A stretch of DNA of 64,000 nucleotides from Stigonema ocellatum SAG 48.90 = DSM 106950 (lineage in GTDB: Bacteria; Cyanobacteriota; Cyanobacteriia; Cyanobacteriales; Nostocaceae): positions 4,178 to 68,177 of the forward strand of contig JADQBA010000034.1 of assembly GCA_016903675.1 (NCBI GenBank), given 5' to 3'. Positions within the stretch are counted from its first letter, which is position 1; the number at the start of each line of letters is the position of its first letter. The translations under genes and the position numbers were made by a program. The notes under the pieces were generated by a model that was given only the letters and a program-made list of their open reading frames with translations, was not told the origin of the DNA and ran no database searches. Positions 58,991 to 64,000 of this stretch are shown here, piece by piece.

Positions 58991-59346
58991 TGGTTCTTTT
59001 TAATTCAACGGTACTATAAGAAAAACATCCAGTTATTGGAGGTTACAGCAGTTTTCACCTCAATGAACCACACCGTTTGTAGGGGCGTAAGGTCGTCGCG
59101 CCCCTACGACTGTGGTCTATTTACCTGAAAATGGCTGTAAATTGCAATAGTTACTTTTTTATAAGGTATCTCTCAATGACGGACAGCTAAACCATCAAAG
59201 GAGGTAGTTCATTTAAAATCTATAAGTGGTAGACCATACCATAAATACAAAACATCTAAACCTGAGAATGATGCAGGTTTCTAATTGCCCTAATCAATAT
59301 TTAAATAACTGATACAAAAGTTGATCCGCTTTCATGAGGTTTATAT
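58991..59346. other. Intergenic region before the alpha/beta-hydrolase gene
   Basis: An AGGGGCGTAAGGTCGTCGCGCCCCT palindrome, split around 59080-59106, and AT-rich DNA to 59346. No gene; promoter not identified. Confidence 0.45.
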
Positions 59347-60372
59347 ATGTTTTTACCAACCGGTTTTGGAGAACGCTCCATCATGACCACCTTGGGAAGA
59401 ATGGTTTACTACACCGCAACTGAAGCACCATGGTATACCAACAATGCGGCTCATTCAAGGGAGACGCTAGTTTTTTTTCACGCCTTCGGGGGAGGGTCGT
59501 CTGCGTATGAGTGGTCTAAGGTGTATCCAGCTTTCGCCGCCGAGTATGGTATTTTGGCACCAGACTTAATTGGTTGGGGACGATCCGACCATCCAGCTCG
59601 AAATTATCAAATAGAGGACTACATTAAGGTTCTCATTGAGTTTGTGGAGAATACTTGCAGTCGTCCTGTGACGGTTATTGCGTCTGGTTTGACAGCAGCT
59701 TTCACCATTCGCGCTGCCATTCTTCGCCCCGATTTGTTCAAGTCTTTGTTTTTGGTTACGCCTGCTGGTCTTGCTGAATTCGGACAAGATTACCGCCGCA
59801 GCTTCTCTGCGCAGGTTGTTAACATCCCATTTTTGGATCGTTTATTCTACATGACTGGGGTTTCCAACAGTTTGGGTATTCGCAGCTTTTTGGAACAACG
59901 TCAATTTGCCCGTGCAGAAAGGGTTTATCCTGAAATTGTCGAGGCATACCAGCAATCCGCTCAACAGTTTAATGCAGAGTACGCAGCTCTAGCTTTTGTG
60001 CGTGGGGATTTATCCTTCGATTTATCCCAATATATCACTCAGCTTACCGTTAAAACAGCCATCCTCTGGGGGCAAAAGTCAGAGTTCACTGGACCAGAAG
60101 TAGGTCGCCGTCTTGCGGAAATGAACCCTCAAGCAATTCGCATTTTTTATCATCTGGACGATGTCGGTTTTACTCCCCAACTAGAGCTTCCTGGTGTTAC
60201 CATTGGACTCATTCGCAAGTTTTTGTCTTTAATTGATCCCAATGAGGATGATAATGGCAGTTCCGATGTGGCACCCCCTGTTAATCAGGCTTCAGATAGA
60301 CCTGAGGACAAAACTGGTATCAGCCCTGATGTAGTGAAAATTATTGACCACCGGGAGCAGACCAATGGCTAA
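59347..60372 (+). CDS. Alpha/beta-hydrolase fold protein
   Basis: 341 residues. The oxyanion segment FFHAFGGGSSAYEW and core strand DLIGWGRSD are typical of alpha/beta hydrolases. The nucleophile elbow reads VIASGLTAAF, so a serine is present but not in the usual GxSxG setting. The usual catalytic His in GHxP is a Phe (DDVGFTPQLELP). It may therefore be a non-catalytic or altered member of a cyanobacterium-specific branch. The last 50 residues are polar and probably disordered. GAGGT 9 bp upstream of the ATG supports the start. No operon partner. Confidence 0.85.
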   Translation: MFLPTGFGERSIMTTLGRMVYYTATEAPWYTNNAAHSRETLVFFHAFGGGSSAYEWSKVYPAFAAEYGILAPDLIGWGRSDHPARNYQIEDYIKVLIEFVENTCSRPVTVIASGLTAAFTIRAAILRPDLFKSLFLVTPAGLAEFGQDYRRSFSAQVVNIPFLDRLFYMTGVSNSLGIRSFLEQRQFARAERVYPEIVEAYQQSAQQFNAEYAALAFVRGDLSFDLSQYITQLTVKTAILWGQKSEFTGPEVGRRLAEMNPQAIRIFYHLDDVGFTPQLELPGVTIGLIRKFLSLIDPNEDDNGSSDVAPPVNQASDRPEDKTGISPDVVKIIDHREQTNG

Positions 60373-60932
60373 TATCATGTTCGGTTGAATACTTATAATT
60401 AAGACTGACGCGGGGACGCAAGGACGCGGGGACGCGGAGAGGTTTTTATTATAAGCAATTAACCGAACCTGATATAACACCACAATTGGTCATGCATAAT
60501 GGGACCATAAATCCGCTTTTGCTGATTCCAACCGATGCTGATAGCGATCTTGAATACAATTTTTCTGTTTTTGGGGAAAAATAATTTCATAACAAAAGCT
60601 ATGAACGCCTTATCACCTGTCGCCTTAGTTACTTTAGTTAGTCAGAGTGCGATCGCTCTTTGCTGACCCCACTTGTACTCGTGGGGCTGGGGCTTGGGGC
60701 TGGCACTTTGTTCACTTCTGGTTGGCGAGCGATCGCTACAAGGAGTGCTATCCCAAAGTCCTATTTTCTCGTCCTTCATTGTCATTAAATATAATTTATT
60801 GAGAATAATATAAAGCCCGAAACCCTTGCTATTTCGATGTTTCCAGACTTAACGGGAAAAGTCAGATCTTAACGAATACACTTTTTCGCATCGCGCCCCT
60901 CTTATCTGGTAAGCTTTTCCCGCCTTAAGTTG
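60373..60932. other. Intergenic region without genes
   Basis: Starts with GTTCGGTTGAAT and ends a repeat with TTAACCGAACCTGAT at about 60459, enclosing GGGGACGCGG tandem units (60411-60440). A GGGGCTGGGGCTTGGGGC tandem (about 60682) and HIP1 sites follow. Nothing coding. Confidence 0.5.
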
Positions 60933-63221
60933 TTACCCAGAGAAACGACAAAAATTCACTAACTCTGCAAATGTGAATTTATCTAAATCTGTTAGATATA
61001 ATTGAATACGATATAAATCTTGACTAGTAATTTTAGCTTCATGACAAAACTCATACATATAATTCAAGAATAATTTTGTTATTTTGTTAACGCGCTGATT
61101 ATCTGACTGAACAGAGTTAATAACTTGTTCTTGAATTAACTGAACAACATCGTCTTTGTCTGGTAACTCCTCTTGGTAGTATTTTTGAGAAACCAAACGA
61201 AAGTTATGTAGCATTTGAAATCCATCTTGATATTTAGAGAATGCTACTTGGGTACCTGGAACAAGAACTTGAAATGTAACATCTTTGTCAAAGTCCGGAT
61301 CATCTTGTGGAAATAGATGGGTAATGCAATCATAATAACCTTCTGCACGAACAATGAAATGCATATGGGCAGGGCGATTACCTGTGCGATTTAATAATTT
61401 TAAAAATTGTCCAATTGGACCATGCATAGGTGCAGAATAGTGATGTGGTACAACCGTTTTATAGAAAAACTCTCCCTGATTATTGGTTCGGAAAACACCA
61501 CGCAGATTAGATGAGACTGTTGGTTGTGCTTCCGTATAGTGAAGGCCGCCGTAATTACCATTTTCATCTGTAGACCAAGTATCGACAAGAGCATTAACAA
61601 TTGGTTGATTACTAGTAGCATCCAAGACATACCCTGAAACATAGAGTGGTATCCCCGAACCATTAGTATCATCAATATTTGCTCCTAAATCTCTGGCAGG
61701 ATGTTTGCTTGAATCCCCATTTCCCAAGTGTGCAGGTCCCATCAATGTCGTGGGAGTATTATTTAAGCCTCTTTTACCCTCTAGGTAAGTTAATAGGGTA
61801 TCAAATCCGAATACATTAGTGAACAAAATAAATTCATTATGTTCTTCTGAAGACATCCGAACCATTGCCAAAAAATTCTCTATAATTAATCCTATCTCTT
61901 TTTCAGTGAGATTGGCTTCATGGAATAATTTTCCTAGATACTGAAATAGCAAACTGATCTTTTGACCAGCTTCAGAATCATCGGCTTGAAGACGTAATAA
62001 AAGTCCTTGATTAATTCGCATTTTTACTCCTTGCTTGATTTGTTGTAATATGTTAACCCAGTATATTTTTTTAAGCTTTGTTAGAATAATCAGTCCAAGT
62101 AACAATATAATTGCTGTGAGCAGAAATGCTAGAGCATAGCTATGAAAACAATCATAGGAGAATCCAGCTACAAGCGGTGCTATTACCCCAGGAATTACAT
62201 AGAAAAACTGAATTTTTCCATATACACTTCCATAAATACGAGTACCGTAATACTCAATGATGATTAATGGAATTAATGCTCCAATTGAGCCAAATCCAAT
62301 CGCATATAAAATTATAAATATCCAATATCCATAAAACAGAGAGTAAAAGTGATTGATAAAAAAGAACAGTAAGGCTATGGTTTGAATAGCTAATGCTGTT
62401 AGTAATGCATATTGAGATGTCTCTTTTTCAGATGACCACCCAAACAATATCTTGGAGACTGAAGCTAATATAGCAACAGCAAGCATCATCTGGCTAACAA
62501 TGGGATAAGTATTACCCTCTGCAACTAAGGCGGGTATTAAGTTTTGTAAGACTCCAGGATAAGTCCAATAACTAAAGACAATTACCAGAGTAATGGGAAC
62601 AATATCTATTGACTTAACAGGATAAGCATAAGCAACTTTTCTTAATGGTTGCTTATTTTCCCGCATCCATGTTCCGTAACACAGTGCCAGTAGTAGAAAA
62701 ATACCTGCATATATGAGCAAGGAGTTATTAAATCCAAATTTATTGCCAATGTAGAGAGAAATCCTCATCATGATAAAGCCAAAAATATTATTACCAATAG
62801 TAATCATACCTATCACTTTACCACGATTTTTAGGATTAATCCAAGAGCCAACAACTTTACCAGTTTGTAATAATGTAGTGGTTGAATAGCCACTATACAC
62901 AAGCCCCCAGCCCAGCCACCACATCCAAACCTGTGTAGTTAAGGATAGACATAAAAAGCCTATAGCCATTAGGAATAGAGCTAATGTATTGACTTTCCTA
63001 AACCCATATTTATCAATAAGTTCACCCGATTTACGACTAACTAATGATTGTAAAATTATGCCAACTAAAGGACCTGAATTGATCGCTACTACTGTCCATC
63101 CAAGAGCGATAAAATGATTTACAAATGTTCCAAATCCATATATAACTGCTCCAACAGAAATCCCATTGGATAATCCAGCTAGTGAAATTATTAACAGCTT
63201 ATAGTTAGTGATATTTTTCAT
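60933..63221 (-). CDS. MFS transporter fused to intradiol ring-cleavage dioxygenase
   Basis: One open frame of 762 codons. Residues 1-390 are a 12-helix major facilitator of the oxalate/formate or monocarboxylate type (GLSNGISVGAVIYGFG, SRKSGELIDKYGFRK). Residues 401-762 are an intradiol dioxygenase of the catechol/hydroxyquinol 1,2-dioxygenase type. It has a helical dimerisation part (GQKISLLFQYLGKLFHEANL), then LYVSGYVLDATSNQPIVNA, WSTDENGNYGG (Tyr ligand region), VVPHHYSAP and RPAHMHF (Tyr and His iron ligands). The last 80 residues form another helical segment resembling the dimerisation part. Residue 401 is a Met preceded by AAGGAG at 5 bp, so a separate dioxygenase may also be made. Import of an aromatic acid and its ring cleavage by one polypeptide is the inference. 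AT-rich compared with its neighbours. Confidence 0.9.
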   Translation of the reverse strand: MKNITNYKLLIISLAGLSNGISVGAVIYGFGTFVNHFIALGWTVVAINSGPLVGIILQSLVSRKSGELIDKYGFRKVNTLALFLMAIGFLCLSLTTQVWMWWLGWGLVYSGYSTTTLLQTGKVVGSWINPKNRGKVIGMITIGNNIFGFIMMRISLYIGNKFGFNNSLLIYAGIFLLLALCYGTWMRENKQPLRKVAYAYPVKSIDIVPITLVIVFSYWTYPGVLQNLIPALVAEGNTYPIVSQMMLAVAILASVSKILFGWSSEKETSQYALLTALAIQTIALLFFFINHFYSLFYGYWIFIILYAIGFGSIGALIPLIIIEYYGTRIYGSVYGKIQFFYVIPGVIAPLVAGFSYDCFHSYALAFLLTAIILLLGLIILTKLKKIYWVNILQQIKQGVKMRINQGLLLRLQADDSEAGQKISLLFQYLGKLFHEANLTEKEIGLIIENFLAMVRMSSEEHNEFILFTNVFGFDTLLTYLEGKRGLNNTPTTLMGPAHLGNGDSSKHPARDLGANIDDTNGSGIPLYVSGYVLDATSNQPIVNALVDTWSTDENGNYGGLHYTEAQPTVSSNLRGVFRTNNQGEFFYKTVVPHHYSAPMHGPIGQFLKLLNRTGNRPAHMHFIVRAEGYYDCITHLFPQDDPDFDKDVTFQVLVPGTQVAFSKYQDGFQMLHNFRLVSQKYYQEELPDKDDVVQLIQEQVINSVQSDNQRVNKITKLFLNYMYEFCHEAKITSQDLYRIQLYLTDLDKFTFAELVNFCRFSG
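62027..62032 (-). promoter_or_regulatory. Internal ribosome binding site before the dioxygenase half
   Basis: AAGGAG followed by TAAAA and ATG (62021-62019) in frame within the fusion gene. It looks like the natural start of a formerly separate dioxygenase gene. Confidence 0.7.
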
Positions 63222-63343
63222 CTATAATTTAGAGAAATTTTAGAGGCATCTGCTATCAAAAAAAATATTGCAAATTCTTTCATAATCTTTTAACTCAATT
63301 TTGTTGCTTAATTTATTGTGATAAAAACTGGAATAACCTTTGT

Positions 63344-63733
63344 TTATCTATCGCTGAAATTTATCAAAGATAAACATTGATCTAGAGATTGTTTGACTGT
63401 TTTCACAGCTGCGTCTAAAGGCATATTTCTGATTTTCTCATTCCATGGTTCTACAGCAACAGGTCCAGTGTAGCCTTTTTTATATAGTGCTTGTAAAAAA
63501 GCAAGAATCTTAGTTACCCCTGTTGTCAATGGTAATTCTCTCTCAAACTCTGGGATGCTAAACATATCATAACCAGACAACCCATCATTTAATTCTATAT
63601 ATAATATATATTCCAAATCCAGATGGTGAATATCCAGTACGCTTGCGCCGCTATTTTGCCAATGATGAACATCAAATTTCAATCCACCATAACCATATAT
63701 CCCTGCACTAGCAATCAGGGCGCGAGTACCAAC
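63344..63733 (-). pseudogene. Sugar phosphate isomerase/epimerase-like protein, 5' truncated
   Basis: C-terminal 130 residues of a TIM-barrel isomerase of the AP-endonuclease-2/xylose-isomerase-like family: GIYGYGGLKFDVHHWQ, DIHHLDLEYILYIELND, REL-P, and YTGPVAVEPWNE. The N-terminal half is missing; the frame meets a TAG at 63734-63736 and then repeat DNA. It lies upstream of the MFS-dioxygenase gene in the same direction. The family includes 3-dehydroshikimate dehydratases, which would feed an intradiol dioxygenase, but this remnant cannot decide that. TTG at 63682 is the first possible start in the remaining part. Confidence 0.75.
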
Positions 63734-63736
63734 CTA

Positions 63737-64000
63737 GTAAGTGAAACTTGGGGTATCTCTCAAGAAACACAAAGAGTTAGGAGTTAGGAGTTAGGAGTTA
63801 AGAGAAAAGAAGTTTCTTCCATTCATAGCGGGTGGTGCGCCGCCCGCTCTTGTGCTCTCAAGAAACACATTTTATAACCCTTATACAGCAAGGCTTTCAG
63901 GAAATCTACAAAAATGTGTTTCTACAGGATGTTGCGTCGTTGGCGATGTCTGACGACAAGCCGCTAAGAGCGTCTACGCCGCTAGTGAGGGGCTGACCAG
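63737..64000. repeat. GAGTTAG heptamers and inverted CAAGAAACACA units
   Basis: GAGTTAGGAGTTAG array (63776-63800), CTCAAGAAACACA present twice (63759 and 63858), an inverted relative AATGTGTTTCTACAGG at about 63913, and the ATTCATAGCGGGTGGTGCGCC unit (63823) that is found inverted at about 14930. No gene to the end of the window. Confidence 0.65.

Overview
The window is a chromosomal segment of a filamentous, very probably heterocyst-forming (Nostocales-type) cyanobacterium. Evidence: frequent HIP1 octamers (GCGATCGC), an atp operon tail ending atpA-atpG with a cyanobacterial-type gamma subunit, a one-piece tmRNA with an ANN-type tag, abundant GGGGAGT/CCCCACT-type short tandem repeats, several families of small palindromic or MITE-like elements, many GHKL sensor kinases, an H-NOX gene, and a flavodiiron gene cut by an XisF-like recombinase, a pattern known from heterocyst genomes. 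The species cannot be named from this sequence.

Layout. 0-3.2 kb: 3' part of atpA, atpG and ssrA. 3.2-4.3 kb: a duplicated HNH-like protein whose two halves are joined by a translated tandem repeat. 5.0-7.1 kb: the first 128 codons of a flavodiiron protein, broken off next to a large serine recombinase; the rest of the flavodiiron gene is not in the window. 7.2-10.5 kb: accessory genes (HNH pair, frameshifted AAA ATPase, UPF0175/DUF3368 toxin-antitoxin pair). 10.7-15.7 kb: site-2 protease with CBS domains, an H-NOX plus HNOBA-histidine-kinase pair (nitric oxide/oxygen sensing), and a VWA protein. 15.7-28.7 kb: a two-partner-secretion locus with TpsA adhesin, exported small protein, DUF928 protein, CHASE2 hybrid kinase, REC-kinase, TPR-CHAT protease-like protein and TpsB transporter; a perfect 21-bp direct repeat lies just outside each end. 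28.8-33.5 kb: membrane histidine kinase, Ser/Thr kinase, KdpD-like stand-alone sensor and a small membrane protein. 34-37 kb: pentapeptide protein, exported protein and MauG-like di-haem protein between inverted copies of a ~145-bp palindrome-rich repeat. 38-42.6 kb: urease genes ureA, ureB and ureG-ureD-ureE. UreB carries an N-terminal beta/gamma-crystallin domain; ureC and ureF are absent here, and a truncated P450 sits where ureC would be expected. 43.9-49.7 kb: a giant alpha-2-macroglobulin-like lipoprotein with a translated repeat inside. 50.2-55.7 kb: a toxin-antitoxin island in which three toxins are broken while their antitoxins are intact. 56-64 kb: GH13-like enzyme, cupin, alpha/beta-hydrolase, an MFS transporter fused to an intradiol dioxygenase, and a truncated sugar-phosphate isomerase-like gene.

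The main lines for follow-up are the crystallin-UreB fusion, the interrupted flavodiiron gene, the MFS-dioxygenase fusion with an internal ribosome binding site, the bracketed TPS/CHAT/CHASE2 locus, and the mobile-repeat record, which includes one nested insertion with its target duplication and an empty-site relative elsewhere in the window. All functional statements are read from sequence and family knowledge; no database search was run.
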